From Thermohalobaculum sp963822985 (GTDB lineage: Bacteria; Pseudomonadota; Alphaproteobacteria; Rhodobacterales; Rhodobacteraceae), in contig CAWGJU010000016.1 in NCBI GenBank assembly GCA_963822985.1, forward strand, positions 124,001 through 188,000: DNA of 64,000 nucleotides. The letters run 5' to 3'. The position numbers and the translations under genes are program-made. The notes below the pieces were generated by a model that saw nothing but the letters and a program-made list of their open reading frames with translations, had not been told where the DNA came from and made no database searches. Shown piece after piece: positions 1 to 9,394 of the stretch; positions within the stretch are counted from its first letter, which is position 1, and each line of letters opens with the position of its first letter.

Positions 1-1281
1 TCGGGTCGCCGCGGATGCCGCGCCGCGATGGGCCAGCAGCTGCTCGCGCGAACGCGCGCCGCCGCCCTTTGCGTCGAGCTTCTGGCGCAGCTCGGCCCGC
101 TGGCGGTCGCCGCCCGCCGCTGGCCGCTGGCGATCGCCCGCCGGCCGCTGACGCGCACCCTCACGGACGCCTCGGCGCTCGGCGATGTTGTTGCGCGCAT
201 CGTTCCGGCGCGGGTCGCGGTCCGGCCGCCAGTTGCCGTCGCGGTCGATATTGCGCTCGCGGTTGACATTGCGCTCCCGGCTGCGATCGATGTCGATGTT
301 GACTTCGTTGCCGACCCGGTCGCCCCAGCCGGACGGATAAGGCCGGACATACCCGCCGCCCCAGCCGATGGGAGCGTGGGAGGGGCCCCAATAGCCGCCC
401 CAGTCGTCGTCATCATCGAAGATCTCGTTGACCACCATGCCCGCGCCGAAAGAGAGCAGGCCGGTCGCGATCAGCGCGCCGGTGTTGTCGTCGTCCTCGA
501 CCACCGTCGTTGTGGTCGGATAGGGCGGATATGGTGTGGTCGGATAGCTCGTGGCCGTCGTATCCACCACCGCTGGCGCCGGCGCGGGTGTCGTGTAGAC
601 GGCCTCTGTGTATGTCGGCACGTAGACGACCTCCGGGGTGGCCGGCGCGATGGCGATGTTCTCCCTTTCCAAAGTCACCGTCTGGGCATCGTTCGACGTC
701 AGATTGCCCATGGCATCGGCGCGGGCGCGCTGGCGCTGCACGGCGGCCAGCACGTCGTCGGACTGGGCCAGCAGCGCGTCGCCGAGCAACTCGGTCTCGT
801 CGAGATCATCGGCCATTCGGTCGATGACGTCGGGGAAGCCCGCGGCCAGCACGGCGATGCTCGCGTCCCAATCCTCGGCCGCGGCGGCGTCGGAGCGCTC
901 GCCTTCGGGCATGTCCTTGTTTTGATCGGCCCAGCGGGACGCCTTGACGACATCGAGCGGGTAGGTCGAGGCGACGAAGACCTGCGCCAGCAGCGCGTCC
1001 GGATAGAGCGCGATCGGCGCAACCAAATCGTCGAGCTCGTCGTCGGTCAGGACCGACGCCTCCTCGACGTCGACGGGCATGGCGACGTCATCGGCCGTGT
1101 CGGCAGCTGCGGCGATTTCGCCGGCCGTGTCGGGAGGTGCGCCTGTCGCGGCGGCGGCGGGCACCGGCGAGCTTTCGGGCGCGAGCGTCTGCGCTATCGC
1201 CCCGAGGACCAGCGTGCCGGAGAGCGCGGTGCCGACCAGAAGCGCAAGCGCGGTCGACCGCATCCTGGTGCATGGGTTCAT
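1..1281 (-). CDS. DUF3300 domain protein, partial (3' end beyond window)
   Basis: Open reading frame of 427 codons that runs off the left edge, so the C-terminus is missing. It begins with MNPCTRMRSTALALLVGTAL, a signal peptide, and then carries the hallmarks of DUF3300: DDLVAPIALYPDALLAQVFV, STYPLDVV, WDASIAVLAAGFPDV, then LLAQSDDVLAAVQRQRARA and VVYVPTYTEAVY. A hydrophobic Gly-rich stretch follows (about residues 225-245) and then a low-complexity Arg/Asn/Asp-rich tail with repeated RERN/DRN units. The start codon is preceded by a weak GGGGAA. The family is a predicted exported protein of unknown function, so only secretion can be inferred. The Arg-rich tail is usual for the family and is not a frame error. 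Confidence 0.8.
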   Translation of the reverse strand, partial: MNPCTRMRSTALALLVGTALSGTLVLGAIAQTLAPESSPVPAAAATGAPPDTAGEIAAAADTADDVAMPVDVEEASVLTDDELDDLVAPIALYPDALLAQVFVASTYPLDVVKASRWADQNKDMPEGERSDAAAAEDWDASIAVLAAGFPDVIDRMADDLDETELLGDALLAQSDDVLAAVQRQRARADAMGNLTSNDAQTVTLERENIAIAPATPEVVYVPTYTEAVYTTPAPAPAVVDTTATSYPTTPYPPYPTTTTVVEDDDNTGALIATGLLSFGAGMVVNEIFDDDDDWGGYWGPSHAPIGWGGGYVRPYPSGWGDRVGNEVNIDIDRSRERNVNRERNIDRDGNWRPDRDPRRNDARNNIAERRGVREGARQRPAGDRQRPAAGGDRQRAELRQKLDAKGGGARSREQLLAHRGAASAATR

Positions 1282-1735
1282 AGCAGTTTCCCCGTCTCAC
1301 TGGCCACCGATTCGCTCGCGGCCCACATCGATACTCAATATGCATGGCGCACCGCGGCAATTGTCCAGAGAATGGCATTCTGGCTAGAAAATTGCAGTTC
1401 GGGTGATGGCACTTGCGGGCGGGAAGGCGGAGGAAGCGAGCGATTCCATGATCAGGGCATTTGCCACGATCAGCGCCTACCAGAGGCAGTTTCCCGACAG
1501 CTAGCCAACGCCTTCGTACCGGGGCCGGATCCCCAGCGTCCATCGCTGCGCAGAGCGCCCTTCGTCGCGGAGCGTGCAGGCGAACTGCATCATAGCCCAG
1601 ATCACCGGGGCGGCCGCGGATGCCGGGAACGGCACCGCTCATCAAGAGGTTCGCCTGCCAGCGCGCTGGATGACTCCGTCACGTAAGTCCGCTCTTCACT
1701 GTCCCGTCTCGCGCGGGGTTCGCAGCTCGCCGCCC
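1282..1735. other. intergenic region without a recognisable gene
   Basis: 454 bp between two genes that both read leftward. Reading frames here are short or have Arg/Pro-rich composition typical of non-coding GC-rich DNA. It should hold the promoter of the DUF3300 gene and the 3' region of the SYLF gene. I see no clear hairpin terminator with a T-run. Confidence 0.5.
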
Positions 1736-2293
1736 TCAGAGGTCCTTCTTAGTGTACTTGGCGCCGTCGAGCGCGACGCCGCCGGCGAGGCCCTGGCCAC
1801 TGAAGACGAAGGCGACGATGTCGTTCTGCAGGTTGCTGGTGTTGAGCGTCCCCGCGGCGCCCGCCTCGACGACGGTGACGCCGCCATCTACGCCGACCTC
1901 GAATCCGGCGCTGTTGCGGAAGTTCTCGAGCGCTTCGGGCGTCATGAACATCATCACCTGGCTGTAGGCCTGGCCACCAGCCTGCAGGCCGAACGACAGG
2001 CCGGAGGTGTTGTAGTAGCCGACCGGCTGGTCGTCGACGAAGAGAACGCCATCGCCCGTCTGCGCGCCGACCACCAAGCTGCCCTGGACGATCGACGGGA
2101 AGACGAGAATGCCCTCCGCATCGTTGGAAAGCGTCTGGGCGGTTTGGTTGATCCCGTAGAGCTCGTTTAGCGAAGCGCGCGCCTGCTGATCCAGCGTCGT
2201 CCGCTCGACGTCCTTTTGCTCCTCCGTCTGCGTCGCGCAGGCCGCAAGAACCCCGACGAGGGCGACGGCGCAAAACTGGTGTAGTATTTTCAT
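1736..2293 (-). CDS. SYLF-domain (Ysc84-like) lipoprotein
   Basis: 185-residue protein starting MKILHQFCAVALVGVLAACA. This is a lipoprotein signal with lipobox LAAC, so the mature protein should be lipid-anchored in the envelope. I chose the ATG at 2293 because upstream codons encode no sensible signal peptide. The body matches the SYLF/Ysc84 family: an alpha-helical start (LNELYGINQTAQTLSNDAEG), ILVFPSIVQGSLVVG, GDGVLF, YYNTSGLSFGLQAGGQAYSQ, and a C-terminal DIVAFVFSGQGLAGGVALDG with a final Lys-Tyr-Thr-Lys-Lys. SYLF domains bind lipids in eukaryotes. The bacterial lipoproteins have no agreed function. It stands alone, next to the IS insertions. Confidence 0.85.
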   Translation of the reverse strand: MKILHQFCAVALVGVLAACATQTEEQKDVERTTLDQQARASLNELYGINQTAQTLSNDAEGILVFPSIVQGSLVVGAQTGDGVLFVDDQPVGYYNTSGLSFGLQAGGQAYSQVMMFMTPEALENFRNSAGFEVGVDGGVTVVEAGAAGTLNTSNLQNDIVAFVFSGQGLAGGVALDGAKYTKKDL

Positions 2294-2513
2294 GACGATC
2301 CCCGTTCTAGTTGCTGTCGTAGTCGTGCAGCTAACATGACTAGCCCGCATTATGCACCAGGGCGCGCTGAGATGGTGGGACTGCGCGGGCTTTGGCGGTG
2401 AAGCGGGCTCGGGCGCATCCCGCTGTGCGCGCTCGGCTCTGCGGCGCGGTGGGGGCGGTTTGAGTTCTGAGGTTGCGGTTGGTGGGCGGGCGGGGCGTCG
2501 GTCGGCGCGGTCG

Positions 2514-3899
2514 TCATATCGGCGCCATGCGCGGCAGCCGTTCGAACAGCAGGCGCATGACGGGCGCTGCGAGACAGGCGCTCGGCAGGTGGACGGTGAT
2601 GCGGGTCTTTATCTCGACGACCCGGGCGGCGATCTTGATGAGCCGCAGTCGGAGCGTGTCGACCTGGGCGCGCCGCCAGGGCGATCGGCGCGGCAGGGCG
2701 GCGCGCAGGGTCCACATCAGCCAATAGGCGCCGGCATGCAGGCACAGGCGGAGCTGATTGGCGGCAGCCTTGGTGCAGGAGGTGCGGTCGGCGGCGAGGT
2801 GTGCCTTCCACGCCTTGATGTGGTTTTCGGCTTGGCCGCGGGCGCAGTAAAGGCGTTCGTAGATCGCCTTGCCGGCGCCCCTGGTCAGGCTGGTGACGAC
2901 GAAGCGGGTGTCGCAGCCGAGCGGGCCGGCCTCGACGCGAGCGACGATGCGCTCCACCCGGCTCCAGGACGCGGCGGCGTCGTGGAACTCCTTGAACCGG
3001 CGGACGGTACCGTCGACGGCCGCGGCGCGCGCCGTGGTGGCTGCCTCGAGGGTCGTCACATGGCGGCGCAGCACGCTTGTGGTCGGCAGGCCGAAGACGA
3101 AGTCGACGCCCCTCGCGCGACAGAGATCGAGCACCTCGGGCGCGCAGTAGTGGCCGTCGCCGCGAAGCAGGATTTCCACGCGCGGCCAATGCTTGCGGAT
3201 CGCGCCGATCAGGCGGCGCAGATGCGCGGCGATCTCGCGGCCCTTCGGCCGCTTCGCCGGGCGCAGCACCGCGGTCACGAACCGGCCGGCGCCGTCGGAG
3301 ACGACGATCGGCTGGAAGCCGTACTCGTCGTAGTGGGCGTTGAAGAGCCGCAGCTGCTGGCCACCATGGACGGCGTCGAAGGTGTCGTCGATGTCGAGGA
3401 CGATCCGCTGCGGGACCTGGGCGAAGGAGGCGCAGTAGAGTTCGACCATGCCGCGCGCCATCCTCAGCAGCATGCGCCGGTCGGGCAGGTTCTCCAATCG
3501 GCTGATGGTCGACTGCAAGCAGAGGTCGCGCTCGCCCGGCAGGCGCTCGAGCGCCATCTTGAACACCGGGTCGCTCCGCAGCGCGTTGGCGTCGATGCCG
3601 TCCTCGTAGCCGGCGGCGATCATCAGCATCCGGAAGCGCAGGATGTCCGCGACATTGTGCACGGTGCGGGCGGGATCGCGGGGATCATCGACGCAGTCGG
3701 CGAGCCGCCCTGCCACGTCGAGCCGCCGCTCCACCTCCCGCAGCGCCAGGAGCCCGGCGTCCGACGACAGCGACCCGCCATCGAAGCGGGCGCTCACCGT
3801 CTTTCCGTTCACAGTGTCGGTAGCGCGTGAAGATGTCCGCCTTCGTAGCGCATCAAATGTCCGCCGCTGTGATTGTAGAGCCTGTGGGGTTGTGGGCAA
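2514..3899 (-). CDS. IS1380-family transposase with replaced 5' end
   Basis: 461-codon frame. From about residue 30 onward it is an IS1380-type DDE transposase: GKTVSARFDGGSLSSDAG at the usual N-terminal position, first Asp in VLDIDDTFDAVHGGQQ, second Asp in LLRGDGHYCAPEVLDL, and Glu in CARGQAENHIKAWKAH. The first ~28 codons are not family sequence. They are read from the terminal repeat region of the neighbouring ISNCY-type element (which begins at about 3813), so the native start has been cut off and a new start supplied. Whether the hybrid is expressed or active is unknown. The left end of the IS should lie in 2300-2510, but I could not define its inverted repeat. Confidence 0.8.
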   Translation of the reverse strand: MPTTPQALQSQRRTFDALRRRTSSRATDTVNGKTVSARFDGGSLSSDAGLLALREVERRLDVAGRLADCVDDPRDPARTVHNVADILRFRMLMIAAGYEDGIDANALRSDPVFKMALERLPGERDLCLQSTISRLENLPDRRMLLRMARGMVELYCASFAQVPQRIVLDIDDTFDAVHGGQQLRLFNAHYDEYGFQPIVVSDGAGRFVTAVLRPAKRPKGREIAAHLRRLIGAIRKHWPRVEILLRGDGHYCAPEVLDLCRARGVDFVFGLPTTSVLRRHVTTLEAATTARAAAVDGTVRRFKEFHDAAASWSRVERIVARVEAGPLGCDTRFVVTSLTRGAGKAIYERLYCARGQAENHIKAWKAHLAADRTSCTKAAANQLRLCLHAGAYWLMWTLRAALPRRSPWRRAQVDTLRLRLIKIAARVVEIKTRITVHLPSACLAAPVMRLLFERLPRMAPI

Positions 3900-5215
3900 C
3901 GCGCAGCGTTGTCCACAAATCCATCAGGCCCAAGCCCCGGCCGCCGAGCGGAGTTAAGCGGCCAGGGAGGCATCGATGGGCTTGCCGGCTGGATCGAAGC
4001 GGACCAGGCAGCTCGGCCCGTCGAAGATGGCGAGCCGGCCATCGGGGTACTCGTGCACCCGCACGCTCGCCTTCACGTAGTGATGGCGGTGGCGCTGCGC
4101 CGGGATCTGCAGCGAGATGCCCTTCCAGATGGCGCAGTTGTCGCGGCCGACCTGGCGGCTCTCCTGGACGCACAGGACGTCCTCGAGCGGCCGGCCGGCA
4201 TAGGGGATGAAAGCCGAGCCGTGCTCGGCCGCCGGCACCGCGAAGCGGGCGTTGTAGTCGGGCACGAAGACCTCGCTCAGATAGCGGTTGGCGGCCTCGA
4301 CCGTGGCGATCCCGGCGAGCCGCAACTCGGGCGGCAGGCGGCTCTGCAGCGTGCCGAACGCCCGCTCCATGCGGCCGCGCGCCTCCGGCGAGTAGGACGG
4401 GATGTGGGTGATGCCGAGCTGCGAGAGCGCCCGGCCGACCTGCGTCGGCCTGGTCTTGTCGACCTTGCCGCCGGACCTCGGCGTATAGAAATAGTGCGAG
4501 CCGCGATCGGTGTAGAGCGCGCGGAACAGGCCGTGCGCGGCGATCGTCTCGGCCAGGCCGACAAAGCTCGAGGCGGTGCCTTCTTCTGCCACCAGGACCG
4601 CCGAATAGATCGCCCCCGTCGCGTCGTCGAGGGTGACGACGAGATCGAGATCACGGTCGAGCGCGCCGAGCCAGCGATGCGTCGAGCCATCCTGGAACAG
4701 CAGCATGCCGGGCAGCGGCCGGCGCTCGCGCTTCTTGCGGTGGCTGCCGCCGCGCCGCTTCTGCGCCGCCACCAGCCCGGCCGATTGCAGCGCCAGCCGG
4801 GTCACCGTGTAGGACAGTTTGTAGCCGTGCCGCTGCACCAGCTGCTCATGGAAATGCTTCACCGTGAAATCGCGGTAGCGTTCCTGGTAGAGCATCTGCA
4901 TCCGCGTCAGCTCGGCCGCCGGCGCCCGCCGCGGCGACGGCTTGCCGAGCCGTCGGTCGCGCAGACCCTCGGCGCCCTCCGCGTCATGGCGCACCAACAG
5001 CCGCCGGAAATGCCGGCCCGACATGCCGAGCAGCTCGCCCGCATCCTCGGCCGTCAGGCGCCGCTTGCGGTAGCGCTCCATCGCTTCTTCGAACCTGAGC
5101 ACGAAGACCTCCCATAACGCGCTTGTCCGCCGCATCGCCCCCTCCCGAACAGGACGCGAACCTGGCGGACAACTCACGCGCTACGAAAGCGGACAAATCA
5201 CCCATCTCCGACACT
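3813..5215 (-). mobile_element. ISNCY-type insertion sequence
   Basis: Element of about 1.40 kb bounded by related inverted ends. Reading inward, both ends begin AGTGTCGG, and both then carry two TGTCCGC(C) words separated by a TTCGTAGCGC block (left 3813-3866, right 5163-5215 on the other strand). Repeated TGTCCGC words inside the ends look like transposase-binding sites. It contains one transposase gene transcribed leftward. No target duplication is visible: the left flank is the 5' part of an IS1380 transposase gene, while the right flank (from 5216) is unrelated sequence. Adjacent DNA was therefore probably lost after insertion. Confidence 0.75.
3954..5135 (-). CDS. ISNCY-family transposase
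   Basis: 393 residues from the ATG at 5135, which is preceded by GGGAGGGGG five bases upstream. An in-frame ATG at 5177 lacks such a site. The N-terminal helix-turn-helix reads RRLTAEDAGELLGMSGRHFR followed by GLRDRRLGKPSPRR. The integrase-type (rve) core carries Asp in LLFQDGSTHRWL, Asp in ALYTDRGSHYFY and Glu in PEARGRMERAFGTLQ, a normal DDE set. A C-terminal domain with KGISLQIPAQRHRHHYVKA closes the protein. The frame is intact, so this copy may be active. Confidence 0.85.
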   Translation of the reverse strand: MRRTSALWEVFVLRFEEAMERYRKRRLTAEDAGELLGMSGRHFRRLLVRHDAEGAEGLRDRRLGKPSPRRAPAAELTRMQMLYQERYRDFTVKHFHEQLVQRHGYKLSYTVTRLALQSAGLVAAQKRRGGSHRKKRERRPLPGMLLFQDGSTHRWLGALDRDLDLVVTLDDATGAIYSAVLVAEEGTASSFVGLAETIAAHGLFRALYTDRGSHYFYTPRSGGKVDKTRPTQVGRALSQLGITHIPSYSPEARGRMERAFGTLQSRLPPELRLAGIATVEAANRYLSEVFVPDYNARFAVPAAEHGSAFIPYAGRPLEDVLCVQESRQVGRDNCAIWKGISLQIPAQRHRHHYVKASVRVHEYPDGRLAIFDGPSCLVRFDPAGKPIDASLAA

Positions 5216-5437
5216 TTGATTGACATCCCTGGGGCCTGCAGCCTTCGGCCGGTGCTGCGCCTGGCAGGGCCGACAGTGGCCCACTTGCCTCCGGCTGCCG
5301 AGTGGCCTCGAGCGCTCGATCAAGGCCTCCAACGGAGAAGAGAAAAAGGGAGGAAGGAACCTCTCGGACGCGCTGCGGTTGGGGAAGCACGCCGACCCCA
5401 CTGGCTCCAAGCCCCCAGCATCGAGCGAGGCACCCAG
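5216..5437. other. 222-bp region between the IS and the paoABC-like operon
   Basis: No gene seen. It should carry the promoter of the molybdenum hydroxylase operon unless the IS has displaced it. A purine-rich stretch (GAGAAGAGAAAAAGGGAGGAAGG, about 5335-5357) is a local anomaly in this GC-rich DNA. The remainder of the IS1380 element expected here was not recognised. Confidence 0.4.
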
Positions 5438-6117
5438 ATGGCATTTTCCTCCGGCAAATCGGGAGACGACCTACCAGCGAGAGCGCGCGGAGGCATCACC
5501 CGCCGGAACCTGCTCAAGGGCTCGGCTGCCGGCAGGCGCCGCGGCGCTGGGGAGCCTCGCCGCCCAGCTCCGCGAGGCCGCCGCGCAATCTGCCGCGCCC
5601 GCCGAGGGCGGCCTGGTGCGCACCAGCATCACCATCAACGGCACCGAGCACGCGCTCGCCCTCGACCCGCGCACGACCGTGCTCGATCTGCTGCGCGAGC
5701 AGCTGGATCTGACCGGCACGAAGGTCGGCTGCAATCACGGCCAGTGCGGCGCCTGCACCGTGCTGCTCGACGGCGTGCGGGTGAACTCGTGCTTCGTGCT
5801 CGCGGCCGCGGCCGACGGCAAGTCCGTCGTCACCGTCGAGGGGCTTGCCGGGGTCGGATGGCGAGCTGCACCCGATGCAGGCGGCCTTCATCGAGGAGGA
5901 CGGCTTCCAGTGCGGCTATTGCACGCCCGGCCAGATCGTCTCGGCGATCGGCTGCGTGAAGGAGGGCCATGCGGGCTCGGAGGCCGAGATCCGCGAGTAC
6001 ATGTCCGGCAATCTCTGCCGCTGCGGCGCCTACAAGGGCATCGTCGAGGCGGTCGAGCGGGCCCGCGACGAGACGCGCGACATCGAGCTGACCGAACTGA
6101 CGGGAGGCACGCGATGA
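5438..6117 (+). pseudogene. paoA: aldehyde oxidoreductase 2Fe-2S subunit (PaoA/YagT-like), two frame breaks
   Basis: Small subunit of a xanthine-dehydrogenase-family molybdoenzyme, carrying the two 2Fe-2S clusters. The N-terminus has a twin-arginine signal (GGITRRNLLKGSAAG), so the enzyme should be exported folded to the periplasm, as for PaoABC. Cluster motifs: CNHGQCGACTVLLDG, CFVLA, then FQCGYCTPGQIVSA and CRCGAYKGIVEA. The gene is read in three successive frames. Breaks near 5534 and 5851 are each repaired by removing one base, giving 225 codons plus stop, close to PaoA length. The stop overlaps the next start (ATGA at 6114). It may be a real pseudogene or carry sequence errors, but the residues are otherwise well conserved. 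Confidence 0.75.
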
Positions 6118-7141
6118 AGCCCTTCGCCTACCACGCGCCCGGCAGCGTCGACGATGCGGTCGCGATCGTCGAGCCGATGGGCCCGGCGGGGCAGGGCGGC
6201 GCCTTTCTCGCCGGCGGCACCACCATCCTCGACCTGATGAAGCTCACCGTCGTCAGCCCGCCCTCGCTGACCGACATCCAGAAGCTCGGGCTCGAACGGG
6301 ATCAGCCGGGACGGCGACCAGGTGCATGTCGGCGCCCGCGTGACGATGGCCGAGGCGGCGGAGCATCCCGGCTTTCAGGGAGCGCGCGCCCGTCCTGTCG
6401 GACGCGCTCTGGAAGGCGGCGAGCCCGCAGCTCCGCAACGTGGCGACGCTGGGCGGCAACGTGCTGCAGCGCACGCGCTGCCCCTATTTCCGCGACAATG
6501 TCAGCCCCTGCAACAAGCGCGACCCCGGATCGGGCTGCGCCGCGATCGGCGGCATCAACCGGCTGCTCGCGGTGCTCGGCACGTCCGAGCGACTGCATCG
6601 CCAACTATGCCGGCGACTTCGCCAACGCGCTGATCCTCTTCGACGCGGTGGTCGAGACCGAGCGGCCGGATGGCGGGCGCGACATCGCCTTCGACGAGCT
6701 GCACCTGCTGCCGCGGGACCACCCCGAGCGCGAGACTGTGCTGGAGGACGACGAGCTGATCACCGGCTTCCGCCTGACGGTCCCGGAGTGGGCGCGCCGG
6801 TCGCTCTACGTCAAGGTGCGCGACCGCGAGTCCTACGCCTTCGCGCTGACCTCGGCCGCCGTCGCGCTCGACATGGACGGCGACACCGTGCGCGAGGCGC
6901 GGGTCGGCATCGGCGGCGCCGCCACCGTGCCATGGCGGGCCCGAGGCCGCCGAGGACTTCCTCGCCGGCAAGACGCTGGACGAGGAGGTCGCCATGGAAG
7001 CCGGACGCATCGCCTATCGAGGGCGCGCAGGGCTACGAGCACAACGCCTTCAAGATCCCGCTCGGGCAGAGGACCGTCGCCAAGGCGCTCCTCGAGGTCG
7101 CCGCAATGGAGCCCGGCGAGACCGGCGGAGGGACGCAGTGA
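6114..7141 (+). pseudogene. paoB: aldehyde oxidoreductase FAD/4Fe-4S subunit (PaoB/YagS-like), five frame breaks
   Basis: FAD-binding subunit of the molybdoenzyme. The FAD pyrophosphate loop is visible at the start (AFLAGGTTILDLMK) and in LRNVATLGGNVLQRTR. The stretch CPYFRDNVSPC...GSGC is the cysteine segment that binds the extra 4Fe-4S cluster known in E. coli PaoB, which separates this branch from ordinary xanthine dehydrogenases. The C-terminal CODH-FAD domain follows (ITGFRLTVPE, YAFALTSAAVALDMDGD). Breaks near 6296, 6380, 6590, 6941 and 7003 are each mended by deleting one base. The repaired gene is 340 codons plus stop and in phase with its own stop, which overlaps the next ATG by one base. 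Confidence 0.72.
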
Positions 7142-9321
7142 TGGCCGACAACATCGGAAACCCGCACGACCGCATCGACGGCCGGCTCAAGGTCACCGGC
7201 GACGCGCGCTATGCCGCCGATTTCGCCGTGCCGAACCCGCTCTATGGCCACCTCGTGATCTCGACGATCGGGCGGGGGCGGATCACCGGCGTCGACGACG
7301 CGGCGGCGCGCGCCGTGCCGGGCGTCCGGGCGATCTACACGCACCGCGAACCAGCCGAACATCCAGTCGGCCGGCTTCTTCGGCGCCGGGCAGGGTCAGG
7401 CGCAGCAGGGCTGGCGCCCGCTGGCAGGGCCGGACGTCAAGTTCTATGGCGAGATCGTCGGCCTGGTGGTGGCCGAGTCGATCCTCGCCGCGCGCGAGGC
7501 GGCCGCCGCGCTGACCTTCGAGTACGAGGCCGAGGAGCCTGCGGCCGACGATGGACGCGCCTGGCGTCGAGCGTCGAGGAGCTGCCGGACAAGGCCATCT
7601 CGGTCGGCGACGTCGAGACCGGCTTGGCCGAGGCGGCGCACACCGTCGCGCAATCCTACGCGACGGCGCCGAACACCCACAACGCCATGGAGCTGTTCGC
7701 CACCACCGCGCAGTGGGAAGGCGAGGAGCTGACGGTCTACGTGCCCACCCAGTGGGTGAAGGGCTTCCAGATCGGCATCGCCACGGAACCTGGGCATCGA
7801 CGCCGCAGCGGGTGCGCGTGCGCTGTCCCTACGTCGGCGGCGGCTTCGGCGGCAAGGGCACGCCTGTTCACCTTCACCGGCCTCGTCGCCGCCGCGGCGC
7901 GCGACCTGAAGCGGCCGGTCAAGCTCTACGTCACGCGCGAGCAGGGCTTCACGGTCGCCTCGTTCCGCGCCGAGACGCGGCAGGACGTGCAGCTCGGCGC
8001 AGGCGCCGACGGCCTGATCACGACCTTCGTGCACGAAGGGCGCGAGCTCAGCTCGCGGCCGGACACCTACTTCGTCAACGGCGCCGAGAACACGACCCGC
8101 ATGTACCACGCCGACAACATCCGGACGGGCCTCGCGGTCGTGCACGCCGACCGGCAGACGCCCGGCTTCATGCGCGCGCCGCCGGAGACGCCGTACTTCT
8201 TCGCGCTCGAATCAGCGGTCGACGAGCTGGCGCGCGAGCTGGACATGGACCCGGTCGAGCTGCGCATCCGCAACGATGTCGACCACGACCCCGTCCACGG
8301 CGTGCCCTTCACCTCGCGCTCGCTGGTCGAATGCTTCCGCCAGGCGGGCGATGCCTTCGGCTGGTCCGACTACACGCCCGCGGTCGGCTCGATGACCGAT
8401 GGCGACGAGCTGGTCGGCTGGGGCGTGGCGACCGCGACCTACCCGACGCAGATGGCGCCCTGCGCCGTGCGCGTCTCGCTCGACGCGAACGGCGAGGCGC
8501 GCGTGCAGGTGGCGAGCCACGACCTCGGCACCGGCGCCTATACCGTGCTGGCCCAGGCCGTGCATGACAAGCTGGGCGTGCCGGTCGAGCGCGTCCGCGT
8601 CGAGCTCGGCGACAGCCGGCTGCCGCCCGGCACCATCGCCGGCGGCTCGATCTCGACCGCCTCGAACGTCTCGGCCATCGGCATCGCCTGCGACCGCATC
8701 CGCGAGCGGCTGAAGGCGCAGGGCGGCCCGCTCGACGCGAAGGCAGCGCTCGACGGCTTCGGCCAATCCTCGATCGAGGAGTATGCCGAGTACATTCCCG
8801 ACCTTCTCAAGGGCCAGGAAAGCGGCTCGCTCCGCAACGGCGCGGTGCAGATCGTCGGCGGGCCCGAGGAGCAGTACGCCGCCTTCGCCTTCGGCGCCGA
8901 GTTCGTCGAGGTGCGGGTCAACCGCTGGACGCGCGAGATCCGCGTGCCGCGCATCGTCGGCGCCTTCGCCGCGGGGCGGATCATGAACGAGAAGACCGCG
9001 CGGTCGCAGTATCTGGGCGGCATGGTCTGGGGCATCGGCCACGCGCTGCTCGAGGTCTCGGAGGTCGACCCGCGCACCGGCGCCTACATGAACGACAACA
9101 TCTCGGAATATCTCGTGCCGGTGAACGCCGACATCCAGCAGATCGAGGCGATCCTGGTGCCCGAGGTGGACGAGAAGGTGAACCCCGCCGGCGTCAAGGG
9201 CATCGGCGAGATCGGCATCGTCGGCACCGCGGCGGCGGTCGCCAACGCCGTCCACCATGCGACAGGCATCCGCGTCCGCAAGACGCCGATCCGCATCGAG
9301 GACCTGATGCTGCAAAGCTGA
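7141..9321 (+). pseudogene. paoC: aldehyde oxidoreductase molybdenum subunit (PaoC/YagR-like), frame broken in 5' third
   Basis: Large catalytic subunit that binds the molybdopterin cofactor. The last 480 codons are intact and contain FMRAPPETPYFFALESAVDE, the cofactor segment GTIAGGSISTASN and the active-site glutamate segment VNPAGVKGIGEIGIVGTA near the C-terminus. PYVGGGFGGK sits in the broken 5' part. Breaks near 7351, 7553, 7570, 7789, 7804 and 7863 fit six extra bases, and removing them gives 724 residues, close to PaoC (about 730). With paoA and paoB it forms a tightly overlapping operon for a periplasmic aldehyde oxidoreductase. The substrate cannot be told from sequence. No PaoD-type maturation gene follows; the next gene is on the other strand. 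Confidence 0.75.
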
Positions 9322-9394
9322 CGCATTGGGCGCCGAGCCGGTGCTCGATCTGCAGGCGTGCGGCCACTTGCCTCGGCCGAGCCTGTCCGCCGGC

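Noticed and set aside
1088..1645. Leftward 185-codon frame overlapping the DUF3300 start
   Set aside because: It overlaps the signal-peptide region of the DUF3300 gene in another frame and is Arg-rich with no recognisable domain.
5438..9321. Programmed ribosomal frameshifting in the paoABC-like genes
   Set aside because: Thirteen breaks at unlike sequences, without a common slippery heptamer or pseudoknot, cannot be programmed. Single-base errors or decay are simpler.
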